From CAXRBC01 sp041158045 (GTDB lineage Bacteria; Actinomycetota; Acidimicrobiia; Acidimicrobiales; Ilumatobacteraceae): a DNA stretch of 61,742 bases. Where the stretch lies: the NCBI GenBank assembly GCA_041158045.1, contig JBEBCD010000047.1, positions 1 to 61,742 of the forward strand, read 5' to 3'. Below, in pieces: positions 16,559 through 25,125 of this stretch (position 1 is the stretch's first letter; every line of letters begins with the position of its first letter). A program made the translations under genes and the position numbers. A model generated the notes under the pieces. It was not told the DNA's origin and searched no databases. It was given only the letters and a program-made list of their open reading frames with translations.

Positions 16559-18481
16559 GTCGCGCACCGGTACGACCCGTACGCCCGCCTCACCACACCG
16601 ATGGTCCGCGAGGGCGGCGAGCTGCGCCCCGCCACGTGGGACGAGGCCCTCGACCGGGCCGCGACCGGGCTGGCCCGCGGCCGCGACGCGCACGGGCCCG
16701 CGAGCGTCGGCTTCTTCTCCTGCTCGAAGTCGACCAACGAGATGAACTTCCTCGCGCAAAAGTTCGCGCGGACCGCCATCGGCACCAACAACATCGACTC
16801 CTGCAATCGAACTTGACACGCGCCATCGGTGGTCGGTCTGGCCACCGTCTTCGGAGCGGGGGGCGGGACCTCCTCGTACGCGGACATCGAACGCACTGAC
16901 GTGATCGTGATGTGGGGCTCCAACGCCCGCAACGCGCACCCGATCTTCTTCCACCACGTGCTGCAGGGCGTGCGCAACGGCGCGAAGCTCTACGTCGTCG
17001 ACCCGCGGCGCACCGAGTCCGCCCAGTGGGCGGATCTCTGGCTCGGCCTCGACGTCGGCACCGACATCGCGCTCGCCCACACGATCGCCCGCGAGATCAT
17101 CCACGCCGGGCTCGTGCGCCGCGACTTCGTCGAGCGCTCCACGTCGGGCTTCGCCGAGTTCGCCGCCTCGGTCGAGGAGTGGACGCTCGAGCGCGGCAGC
17201 GCCGTCACCGGGGTGCCCGCCGACGCGATCCGCGAGCTCGCCCACGCCTACGCACGGGCGCCGCGGGCGCAGATGTGCTGGACCCTCGGCATCACCGAGC
17301 ACCACAACGGCGTCGACAACGTGCTCGCGCTGATCAACCTCGCGCTGCTCTGCGGCCACGTCGGCCGTCCCGGCTCGGGGCTCAACCCACTGCGCGGCCA
17401 GAACAACGTGCAGGGCGGCGGCGACATGGGCGCGCTGCCCAACAAGCTGCCCGGCTTCCAGGACGTCGAGGACGACGTCGCTCGCGCCAAGTTCGACGCC
17501 GCGTGGGGCACGCCCGTCCCTCCGCGCAACGGGCTCAACCTCACGCAGATGTTCGAGGCCATGGGGCGCGGCGACCTGCGGACCCTCTACGTCATCGGGG
17601 AGAACCCGGCGCAGTCCGAGGCCGACGGCGCCCACGCCGAGCAGTTGCTCGAGGGGCTCGACTTCCTCGTCGTGCAGGACATCTTCCTCACCAAGACGGC
17701 CCGCCTGGCCGACGTGGTCCTCCCCGGCTCGGCCTCGTGGTGCGAGGGCGAGGGCACGGTGACCAACAGCGAGCGGCGCGTCCAGCGGGTCCGCAAGGCG
17801 CTCCACCCGCCGGGCGACGCGCGCGACGACTGCGCGATCATCGTCGAGCTCGCGCGGCGCATGGGCCGCGACTGGTCCTACCCGACCATGCAGCACGTGT
17901 GGGACGAACTGCGCTCGCTCTCGCCGATGCACGCCGGCATGTCGTACGCCCGCCTCGAGGCGCTCGGGGGCATCCAGTGGCCCTGCTACACCGAGGACAC
18001 CCTCGAGCCCCCGTACCTGCACGGGCGCCTCTGGGCCGACGACCCCGCCGCCCGCGGGCGGCTCGCGCCCTTCAGCATCGTGCGCGACGAGCCGCCCGTC
18101 GAGTCCACCGACGGCGACTACCCGCTGCGGCTCACGACGGGTCGACGTCTCGACTCGTACAACACCGGCGTCCAGTCGCGCGGATTCGACTCCCCGCTCC
18201 GCTTCGGCGAGACGATCGACGTCTCCCCCGAGGACGCCGACGCGCTCGGCGTGGCCGACGGGGAGACGGTGCGCGTCGTGTCGCGCCGCGGCGCCGTCAC
18301 CGCGCCCGTGCGCGTCGACGAGGGCCTGCGCCCGGGGCTCGTCTTCATGACCATGCACTTCCCCGACGAGGTGGACGTCAACCGGCTGACGATCGACGCC
18401 ACCGACCCCAAGTCGGGCACCGCGGAGTTCAAGGCCGCGGCGGTGCGCATCGAGCGGATCGCCGCACCCGCGTGGACCTGA
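16556..18481 (+). CDS. fdhA: Formate dehydrogenase catalytic subunit, selenocysteine-containing, lacking its N-terminal Fe-S domain
   Basis: 642 codons read through one in-frame TGA (16814-16816, codon 87), giving 641 residues. Before it comes GTNNIDSCNRT and after it HAPSVVGLATVFGAGGGTSS, exactly the context of the Sec/Cys in formate dehydrogenases, so TGA is read as selenocysteine. The molybdopterin domain fills most of the protein, including LWGSNAR-like VMWGSNARNAHP, and the C-terminal dinucleotide-binding domain starts near YPLRLTTGRR. The [4Fe-4S] CxxCxxxC domain that normally precedes RLTTP is absent; an equivalent is encoded at the C-terminus of the gene at 20268-21125. It oxidises formate to CO2 at the Mo/W site. 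Maturation needs FdhD (44342-45202) and Sec machinery not found in this window. It overlaps the next gene by 10 nt. Confidence 0.9.
16814..16847 (+). promoter_or_regulatory. Selenocysteine TGA codon and bacterial SECIS hairpin
   Basis: TGA at 16814-16816 is followed 18 nt later by the loop GGTCT (16835-16839). The loop is closed by an 8-bp stem: CGGTGGTC (16827-16834) with GGCCACCG (16840-16847), including one U-G pair. The 18-nt distance and a GGUC loop are the same as in E. coli fdhF, and the codons after TGA (CAC, then CCATCGGT) also resemble it. This supports SelB-dependent Sec insertion. Confidence 0.88.
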
Positions 18482-20271
18482 AGATCGCGTCGGCGAGCGC
18501 GACCGACGCCGAACGCGACGCGGTCGACTCGCTCCTCGGGCCCCCGCCCGAGGCGGCCCGCGGCGCGGCCCGCGACGACCGCGGCCACCGCGTGGCGCGC
18601 GGCGGCGCCGCGCTCCGCGAGATGCGCCACCTCATGCTCCCGGTCCTCCACGCGGTCAACGACCGGGTCGGCTGGCTGAGCCGCGGCGCGATCAACTACG
18701 TGTCGCAGCGCCTCGACGTCGCGCCTGCCGAGGTCTACGGCGTCGCCACGTTCTACGCACTCTTCTCCACCACCGAGCGACCCGCGCGCCAGGTGCACGT
18801 GTGCGTCGACCTCGCCTGCCGCGCCGCCGGCGGCCACGTCGAGCGCGACCTCCCCGCGGGCGCACACGCATCCCCCTGTCTCGGCCTCTGCGAGCGCGCG
18901 CCCGCGCTCATGGTGATCGAGGCCGGCGAGACGCCGCTGCGCGAGGTCGCCGGCCCGGTCGACCGCGACGGCGTGCGCGCCGTGGTCGCCGGCGCCCGTT
19001 GCGACGCCGAGCCGCCGGTGCCGGCCGCGACGCCCCAGGCCCCCGACGACGGGCTCGTACTGCTGCGGCGCGTCGGGCGCGTCGTGCCGACGCTCGCCGG
19101 GTACCTCGCGAGCGGCGGGTACGCGGCGCTGCGCCGCGCGCACGAGATCGGACCCGCCGCCGTGGTCGAGGAGGTCACCGCCTCGGGCCTGGTCGGCCGC
19201 GGCGGGGCCGCGTTCCCCACGGGGCGCAAGTGGGCCGCGGTCGCTGCGCAGCCCGCGACGCCCCACCACCTCGTGTGCAATGCGGACGAGTCCGAGCCCG
19301 GCACCTTCAAGGACCGCGTGCTCATCGAGGGCGACCCCTTCGCGCTGCTCGAGGCGATGACGATCGCCGCCTGGGCCACGGGCTGCGCGCACGGCTGGGT
19401 CTACCTGCGCGGCGAGTACCCGCGCGCCGAGGCGGCACTGCGCGCGGCGATCGACGAGGCGCGCGAGGCGGGCTGGCTCGGGTCGCACATCGGCGCGGCG
19501 GGGCAGGCCTTCGACGTCGAGATCGTGCGCGGCGGGGGCGCCTACATCTGCGGCGAGGAGACCGCGATCTTCAACTCGATCGAGGGCCACCGCGGTGAGC
19601 CGCGCAACAAGCCGCCGTTTCCCGTCGAGGTCGGACTCTTCGGCAAGCCGACGGTCGTCAACAACGTCGAGACGCTCGTCAACGTCCCGGTCATCGTCGC
19701 GGGTGGCGCCGCCGCGTACGCCGCGTGGGGCACCGAGGGCTCGCGTGGCCGCAAGCTCTTCTGCGTCTCGGGCGCGGTGGCGCGCCCCGGCGTCTACGAG
19801 GTCGCCTTCGGCGCCACGCTGCGCGAGCTGCTCGACCTCGCGGGCGGCATGCGACCGGGCGCGACGATGCGCGCGGTGCTCCTCGGGGGCGCGGCCGGCG
19901 GCTTCGTCGGACCCGCCGACCTCGACCTCCCCCTCACCCTCGAGGCGGCGCGCGCCGCGGGCACGACGCTCGGGTCGGGCGTCGTGCTGGTGCTCGACGA
20001 GTCCGTCGACCTCCTCGACCAGATGATGCGCATCGCCGACTTCTTCCACGACGAGTCGTGCGGCCAGTGCGTGCCCTGCCGCGTGGGCACGGTGCGCCAA
20101 CGCGAGGCGCTCGCGCGCCTCGTCGCCGCGCGCGCCGACGACCGCGCGGGCGACCTGGCCCTGCTCCGCGAGCTGGCACAGGTCATGCGCGACGCCAGCA
20201 TCTGCGGCCTCGGCCAGACCGCACCCAACGCGATCGACTCCGCCATCTCGCGCCTCGGGGTGCTCGCATGA
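18472..20271 (+). CDS. Fused formate dehydrogenase gamma-beta subunit (NuoE-NuoF type)
   Basis: 599 residues joining two usually separate subunits. Residues 1-155 are a NuoE/FdsG thioredoxin-like domain with [2Fe-2S] ligands Cys111, Cys116, Cys136 and Cys140. Residues about 190-595 are NuoF/FdsB: the FMN/NADH site reads GRGGAAFPTGRKWAAV and NADESEPGTFKDR. The [4Fe-4S] ligands are in ESCGQCVPC and SICGLGQ. It carries electrons from the formate site to NAD+. The GTG start at 18472 overlaps the fdhA end by 10 nt, and its stop overlaps the next ATG (ATGA), so the three genes are translationally coupled. NuoE-NuoF fusions are known in some hydrogenase and formate dehydrogenase systems, so the fusion alone is not unique. 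Confidence 0.92.
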   Translation: MDLKIASASATDAERDAVDSLLGPPPEAARGAARDDRGHRVARGGAALREMRHLMLPVLHAVNDRVGWLSRGAINYVSQRLDVAPAEVYGVATFYALFSTTERPARQVHVCVDLACRAAGGHVERDLPAGAHASPCLGLCERAPALMVIEAGETPLREVAGPVDRDGVRAVVAGARCDAEPPVPAATPQAPDDGLVLLRRVGRVVPTLAGYLASGGYAALRRAHEIGPAAVVEEVTASGLVGRGGAAFPTGRKWAAVAAQPATPHHLVCNADESEPGTFKDRVLIEGDPFALLEAMTIAAWATGCAHGWVYLRGEYPRAEAALRAAIDEAREAGWLGSHIGAAGQAFDVEIVRGGGAYICGEETAIFNSIEGHRGEPRNKPPFPVEVGLFGKPTVVNNVETLVNVPVIVAGGAAAYAAWGTEGSRGRKLFCVSGAVARPGVYEVAFGATLRELLDLAGGMRPGATMRAVLLGGAAGGFVGPADLDLPLTLEAARAAGTTLGSGVVLVLDESVDLLDQMMRIADFFHDESCGQCVPCRVGTVRQREALARLVAARADDRAGDLALLRELAQVMRDASICGLGQTAPNAIDSAISRLGVLA

Positions 20272-21125
20272 CCGAGACGACCGGGCTCTCGGTGCGCCGC
20301 TCAGTCGAGCTCACGATCGACGGCGACGCGGTGACCGTCCCCGAGGGCACGACGCTCCTCCAGGCCTGCCGCGGCAGGGGCACCGAGGTCCCCACGCTCT
20401 GCTACGGCGACACCATCACGCCCAAGAATGCCTGTCGCGTCTGCATGGTGGAGGTCGAGGGGTCGCGCACCCTCGTGCCGTCCTGCTCGCGCAAGGCCGA
20501 GCCGGGGATGAAGGTCCGCACCGACACCGAGCGCACCCGCCACAGCCGGCGCCTCGTGCTCGAGCTGCTCGGCTCCTCGGTGGACCTCTCGCTCACGGCC
20601 AACGTCGCGCGGTGGAACGAGGCCTACGGGGCCGACCCGACGCGCTTCGGCCCCGACGCCGCCACCGTCGCCCAGCCGGTGAAGCGCGACAACGCGCTCT
20701 ACGTGCGCGACTACGCCAAGTGCATCCTCTGCTACCAGTGCGTCGACGCCTGCGGCGAGCAGTGGCAGCAGACGTTCGCGATCGCGACGGCCGGCCGTGG
20801 CTTCGGCGCGCACATCGCGACGGAGTACGAGACGCCGCTCCCCGACTCGGCCTGCGTCTACTGCGGCAACTGCATCCAGGTCTGTCCGACGGGCGCCCTC
20901 ATGTTCACCAGCGAGCACGACATGCGCGAGGCGGGCACGTGGGACGAGACGCGCCAGACCCGCACCGACACGATCTGCCCCTACTGCGGTGTCGGCTGCG
21001 CGCTCACGCTGCACGTCCAGGAGGACCGGATCGTCAAGGTCACGTCGCCGTCGGACCACTCGGTCACCCACGGCAACCTCTGCATCAAGGGGCGCTTCGG
21101 CTTCCAGCACGTCCAGAACGACTGA
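20268..21125 (+). CDS. Formate dehydrogenase N-terminal Fe-S subunit with detached Mo-site [4Fe-4S] domain
   Basis: 285 residues. A [2Fe-2S] ferredoxin domain (Cys45, Cys56, Cys59, Cys73) is followed by two [4Fe-4S] motifs (Cys152/155/158/162 and Cys196/199/202/206). The last domain is the molybdopterin-oxidoreductase Fe4S4 domain (CPYCGVGC with Cys237/240/244, and Cys272 in GNLCIKGRFGF). In FdsA-type enzymes all of this is the N-terminus of the catalytic chain, and GRFGF continues directly into RLTTP. Here the chain stops at GRFGFQHVQND, and RLTTP starts the fdhA protein 3.7 kb upstream. The segment that carries the His-ligated cluster in NuoG/FdsA (after LELL) has no cysteines. It probably assembles with the fdhA product to rebuild one alpha subunit. 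The ATG lies within an ATGA overlap. Confidence 0.87.
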   Translation: MTETTGLSVRRSVELTIDGDAVTVPEGTTLLQACRGRGTEVPTLCYGDTITPKNACRVCMVEVEGSRTLVPSCSRKAEPGMKVRTDTERTRHSRRLVLELLGSSVDLSLTANVARWNEAYGADPTRFGPDAATVAQPVKRDNALYVRDYAKCILCYQCVDACGEQWQQTFAIATAGRGFGAHIATEYETPLPDSACVYCGNCIQVCPTGALMFTSEHDMREAGTWDETRQTRTDTICPYCGVGCALTLHVQEDRIVKVTSPSDHSVTHGNLCIKGRFGFQHVQND

Positions 21126-21765
21126 GGCGACCCGCGACCGCCCCGCGGATGCGGGCGTCGAACGTCCGCACGTGCCCCTCGGCGAGCGCGCCGGCACGCG
21201 CGCCGTCCCCCGCGCGCAGCGCCGCGAGGATCCCGCGATGCTCGTCGATCGCCTCCCCCATGTCCTCCACGTCGGCGAGGTACATGTGCCAGAGACGGTC
21301 GCTCTGGGCGTAGAGCATGTCGAGCGTGTCGACGAGGAAGCGGTTGCCCGCCGCGCGCCAGACGATCTCGTGGCAGCGGCGGTCGACCTCGATGAGCTCG
21401 GCCGCCGGGGCCGGCGACGCGCCGCCGGCGAGCACCGCCGCCATCTCGTCCCAGTCCGCCGCTGCGCCGCGCTCGGCCGCGAGGCGCACCGCGTAGGGCT
21501 CGAGGATCGCCCGGGTCTCGTAGAGCATCGCGAGCTCGCTCACGTCGACCCCGGAAACGATCATCCCCCGCCGTGGCATCACGACGATGAACTGGTCGCG
21601 CGCGAGACGCTGCAGCGCCTCGCGGATCGGCGTGCGACCGATGCCGAGCTCGCGCTGGAGCTCGAGCTCCGACACGACGTCGCCGGGCGCGAGCTCGAGA
21701 CGCACGATCTTGCGCCGGATCGCGTCGTAGGCGCGCCCGCCCAGGGTTTCGTGGGTCTCGGCCAC
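21085..21765 (-). CDS. GntR/FadR-family transcriptional regulator
   Basis: 226 residues. The N-terminal winged helix-turn-helix (about 8-75) contains AYDAIRRKIVRLELAPGDVV and IGRTPIREALQRLARD. The C-terminal all-helical FCD ligand-binding domain has conserved Asp/His positions for a metal (DRRCHEIVWRAAGN). It likely senses a small acid or amine and represses the divergent dimethylglycine dehydrogenase operon and its own gene. The GTG start lies 6 nt after a TACCAT -10 that sits inside a TGGTA-n6-TACCA dyad. Its last 41 nt overlap, tail to tail, the end of the formate dehydrogenase Fe-S gene. Ligand and regulon are inference. Confidence 0.88.
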   Translation of the reverse strand: MAETHETLGGRAYDAIRRKIVRLELAPGDVVSELELQRELGIGRTPIREALQRLARDQFIVVMPRRGMIVSGVDVSELAMLYETRAILEPYAVRLAAERGAAADWDEMAAVLAGGASPAPAAELIEVDRRCHEIVWRAAGNRFLVDTLDMLYAQSDRLWHMYLADVEDMGEAIDEHRGILAALRAGDGARAGALAEGHVRTFDARIRGAVAGRLSRSGRAGSRSAP

Positions 21766-21770
21766 GCTGA

Positions 21771-21788
21771 TATGGTACTGATATACCA
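21771..21788. promoter_or_regulatory. GntR operator overlapping both divergent -10 boxes
   Basis: The dyad TGGTA (21773-21777), CTGATA, TACCA (21784-21788) has perfect 5-bp arms. It contains TACCAT (minus strand, 21772-21777), 6 nt before the regulator GTG, and overlaps TATGGT (plus strand, 21771-21776), 29 nt before the dehydrogenase ATG. CTGATAT also occurs twice in tandem around it. Binding would block both promoters. Confidence 0.6.
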
Positions 21789-21805
21789 GTCGTCAGGGGG
21801 CGTCC

Positions 21806-24343
21806 ATGAGCCAGTCCATCCAGGTCCCGTCGCGCGCGAAGGTCGTCGTCATCGGCGCGGGCATCGTCGGCAATTGTCTCGTCGGCCACCTCGCGAAGCT
21901 CGGGTGGCGCGACATGGTGCTCCTCGACAAGGGCCCGCTGCCCAACCCCGGCGGCTCCACCGGTCACGCGTCCAACTTCATCTTCCCGACCGACCACAAC
22001 AAGGAGATGGCGTTCCTCACGCTCGAGAGCCAGCGCCAGTACGTCGACCACGGGATGAACTCGACGTGCGGCGGCATCGAGGTGGCACGCGAGCCGCAGC
22101 GCCTCGAGGAGTTCAAGCGCCGGATGACCTCGGCCACCGCGTGGGGCATCGATGCGCGCCTCGTCACGCCGGCCGAGATCAAGCAGCTCGTGCCCTTCAT
22201 CAACGAGAAGATCCTGCTCGGCGGCTACTACACGCCGAGCGTCTCGGTCGTCGACTCGCTGCAGACGGGCACGCTCATGCGCGAGTACGCGGTCAAGGAG
22301 GCGGGCCTCAAGGTGTTCCCCAACACCGAGGTCACCGCGCTGGAGACGGCCGACGGCACGATCAAGGCCGTCGTCACCGACAAGGGCCGCATCGAGGCCG
22401 AGCACGTCGTCATCGCCTGCGGCTGCTGGAGCCCACGCATCGCCAGGATGGCCGGCGCCGAGATCCCGCTCACGCCCGCCGTGCACCAGATGGCCGACGT
22501 CGGCCCGATCGACGTGCTGCAGCAGACCAACAAGGAGGTCGCGTTCCCGATCGTGCGCGACATGGACACCTTCTGCTACGAGCGCCAGACCGCGGGCAGC
22601 ATGGAGGTCGGCTCCTACGCGCACCGACCGATCTTCCACCACCCCGACGAGATCCCGTCCAACGAGGAGGCGGCGCTCTCGCCGACCGAGATGCCGTTCA
22701 CCGCGGACGACTTCGACCCGCAGTTCGAGCAGGCGATCGACCTCATGGAGATGCTCGGTGACGCGGAGATCAAGTACGCGATCAACGGCCTCCTCTCGCT
22801 CACGCCCGACGGCATGCCGGTGCTCGGCGAGACGCCCGAGGTCAAGCACCTCTGGTCCGCGGCCGCGGTGTGGATCAAGGAGGGCCCCGGCATCGCGCAG
22901 CTCGTGGCCGAGTGGATGACCCACGGCTACCCGCACCTGTGCGACCCGCACACGTCGGACATCAGCCGCTTCTACGCGCACGAGAAGACGGAGCACCACA
23001 TCTACGCCCGGTGCGCCGAGCACTTCAACAAGACCTACGGCATCGTCCACCCCCGCGAGCAGTGGGCCTCGCAGCGCGGCATGCGCCGCAGCCCCTTCTA
23101 CGCCCGCGAGGAGGCCCTCGGCGCCGTCTTCTTCGACGCCCGCGGCTGGGAGCGCCCGCAGTGGTACGAGTCCAACGCCCCGCTCGTGGCCAAGTACGCC
23201 GACCGCTGCCAGCCCCGCGCGCACGAGTGGGACGCCCGCTGGTGGTCGCCGATCATCAACGCCGAGCACCTCGCGATGCGCGAGTCGGTCGGCATGGTCG
23301 ACCTCACGGCCTTCAACGAGTTCGACATCACGGGCCCGGGCGCGCTCGCGTACCTCCAGTGGATGTGCGTGAACAACGTGGACGTGCCGGTGGGCCGCTC
23401 GGTCTACACGCCGCTCCTCACCGCACACGGCGGCTTCCGCGCGGACCTCACGATCATGCGGCTCGGCACCGAGCACTTCCGCATCATCACGGGCGCGTTC
23501 GACGGCGGCCGCGACCAGCACTGGTTCCGCCGCCACATGCCCACCGACGGCTCGGTGACGTTCACCGACATGTCGGCCGGTCTCTGCACGATCGGCGTCT
23601 GGGGACCCCACGCGGAGCGCACGATGTCCAAGATCGTGACCGGCGAGCACAAGGCGATGGACCTCTCCCAGTCCGCATTTCCCTACGGCTCGGTGCGCGA
23701 CGTCCTCATCGACGGCGCGCCGTGCACGATGTTCCGCATCTCCTACGTCGGAGAGAACGGCTGGGAGGTCTACACCAAGATGGAGCACGGCCTGCGCCTG
23801 TGGGACGCCGTCGCGGCGGCCGGCAAGGAGCACGGCATCGTCCCCGTCGGCATCGGCGTCTACGGCCTCACCGGCCGGATCGAGAAGGGCTACCGCCTCA
23901 TGGGAGCCGAGCTCGAGAGCGAGTACTCGCCCGTCGAGGCGGGACTCGCGCGCCCGAAGGTCAAGTCGGCCGACTTCATGGGCAAGGCTGCGTACCTCGA
24001 GGCCCGCAAGGGTGCCCCGGTCACCACGATGTGCACGCTCGAGATGCTGAGCCACCGCAGCGCGGAGGGCATCGACCGCTTCCCGACCGGCGGCAACGAG
24101 CCGATCCTCACCAAGGACGGCCGCCGCATCCTCGACGCCAAGGGCCGCGTCTCGCGCGTCACCACGGCGGGCGCGGCGCCGTCGCTCGGGACGTACCTGC
24201 TCATGGCGTACCTCCCGCCGGAGCACGCCGTCGAGGGCAACGAGCTGCGCGTCATGTACATGAACGAGACGTACCCCGTGCGCGTCGCGCGCGTCGGGTC
24301 GAAGCCGCTCTTCGACCCCGACGACGCGCGCATGAAGTCCTGA
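21806..24343 (+). CDS. Dimethylglycine/sarcosine dehydrogenase-like FAD oxidoreductase with GcvT folate domain (first copy)
   Basis: 845 residues. Residues 1-400 form a DAO FAD domain (VVVIGAGIVGNCLVGHL), with His54 in STGHASNF where related dehydrogenases bind FAD covalently. A linker domain follows, then a C-terminal GcvT/aminomethyltransferase domain (about 440-840) that binds THF. The architecture oxidises N-methyl groups of dimethylglycine or sarcosine and traps the carbon as 5,10-methylene-THF. EtfB and EtfA, encoded immediately downstream, should take the electrons. The ATG at 21806 has AGGGGG 5 nt upstream. The gene is led by the GntR operator. Exact amine specificity is unresolved; a second copy (27750-30191) probably handles the other demethylation step. 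Confidence 0.88.
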   Translation: MSQSIQVPSRAKVVVIGAGIVGNCLVGHLAKLGWRDMVLLDKGPLPNPGGSTGHASNFIFPTDHNKEMAFLTLESQRQYVDHGMNSTCGGIEVAREPQRLEEFKRRMTSATAWGIDARLVTPAEIKQLVPFINEKILLGGYYTPSVSVVDSLQTGTLMREYAVKEAGLKVFPNTEVTALETADGTIKAVVTDKGRIEAEHVVIACGCWSPRIARMAGAEIPLTPAVHQMADVGPIDVLQQTNKEVAFPIVRDMDTFCYERQTAGSMEVGSYAHRPIFHHPDEIPSNEEAALSPTEMPFTADDFDPQFEQAIDLMEMLGDAEIKYAINGLLSLTPDGMPVLGETPEVKHLWSAAAVWIKEGPGIAQLVAEWMTHGYPHLCDPHTSDISRFYAHEKTEHHIYARCAEHFNKTYGIVHPREQWASQRGMRRSPFYAREEALGAVFFDARGWERPQWYESNAPLVAKYADRCQPRAHEWDARWWSPIINAEHLAMRESVGMVDLTAFNEFDITGPGALAYLQWMCVNNVDVPVGRSVYTPLLTAHGGFRADLTIMRLGTEHFRIITGAFDGGRDQHWFRRHMPTDGSVTFTDMSAGLCTIGVWGPHAERTMSKIVTGEHKAMDLSQSAFPYGSVRDVLIDGAPCTMFRISYVGENGWEVYTKMEHGLRLWDAVAAAGKEHGIVPVGIGVYGLTGRIEKGYRLMGAELESEYSPVEAGLARPKVKSADFMGKAAYLEARKGAPVTTMCTLEMLSHRSAEGIDRFPTGGNEPILTKDGRRILDAKGRVSRVTTAGAAPSLGTYLLMAYLPPEHAVEGNELRVMYMNETYPVRVARVGSKPLFDPDDARMKS

Positions 24344-24357
24344 CCGACCCCCGGCCG

Positions 24358-25125
24358 ATGCGGATCTGCGTCTGCGTCAAGCGGGTGCCCGCACCCGGCG
24401 CGCGCATCAACGTCACCGACGACGGGCTCGCCGTCGACACCGCGCACCTCGGCTTCACCACCAGCCCGCACGAGGAGTGCGCCGTCGAGGCGGCCGTCCG
24501 GCTGGTCGAGGCGCACGGCGGCAGCGCCACCGTGCTCACGCTCGGACCCGCGGAGGCCGAGGAGCAGCTGCGCTACGCGGCGAGCGTCGGTATGACCGAC
24601 GGCGTGCTGCTGTCGGTGCCCGGCGGCGACTGGGATCCGCAGCGCACCGCGCGCGCCATCACCGCGGCGATCCGCTCGATCGAGGCGCGCGACGGTGCCT
24701 TCGACCTCGTCCTCTTCGGCAACGAGTCCGCCGACGGGTGCAACTACCAGGTCGGCATCCGCGTCGCCCACGCCCTCGGACGCCCGATGGTCAACGGCGC
24801 GAAGGGCCTCGAGGTCCGCGACGGCGTCGCCCACGTGCAGCGCGAGGCGGACGGCGGCCGGGAGACGTACGAGCTGCCCCTCCCCGCCGCGGTCGGCATC
24901 CGCGAGGGGATCAACCTGCCGCGCTATCCGACGATGAAGGGCCGCCTCGCCTCCAAGAAGGCGGCGGTCGTCGTCGTCGCGGCCGAGGGCGACGAGGGCG
25001 CGCAGCGGCTCGTGCGCCTGCGGCGCCCCGAGGAGCGCTCGAGCACGACCGTCCTGCTCGGCCAGGGCCCCGACGCGGCGCCCAAGGTGGTCGACCTCCT
25101 CGAGGAGCTGGGGGTGCTGCGGTGA
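24358..25125 (+). CDS. etfB: Electron transfer flavoprotein beta subunit
   Basis: 255 residues with the EtfB start MRICVCVKRVPAPGARINV, the nucleotide-binding NESADGCNYQVGIRVAHALG and the C-terminal LPRYPTMKGRLASKK recognition segment. With EtfA it carries electrons from FAD dehydrogenases to a membrane quinone reductase, which is not encoded here. It lies 14 nt after the first dimethylglycine dehydrogenase-like gene, so that enzyme is its likely donor. The stop overlaps the EtfA start (GTGA). ATG 24358 begins the conserved protein; the frame continues upstream only as an overlap with the preceding gene. Confidence 0.94.
   Translation: MRICVCVKRVPAPGARINVTDDGLAVDTAHLGFTTSPHEECAVEAAVRLVEAHGGSATVLTLGPAEAEEQLRYAASVGMTDGVLLSVPGGDWDPQRTARAITAAIRSIEARDGAFDLVLFGNESADGCNYQVGIRVAHALGRPMVNGAKGLEVRDGVAHVQREADGGRETYELPLPAAVGIREGINLPRYPTMKGRLASKKAAVVVVAAEGDEGAQRLVRLRRPEERSSTTVLLGQGPDAAPKVVDLLEELGVLR

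Noticed and set aside
16814..16828. TGA at 16814 as a nonsense mutation or frameshift making fdhA a pseudogene
   Set aside because: The frame is identical on both sides, the codon is at the Sec/Cys ligand, and a SECIS hairpin follows at the correct distance.
16505..18358. Long upstream extension of the formate-THF ligase frame
   Set aside because: It lies antisense to fdhA and has no recognisable domain; the enzyme starts at 16504.
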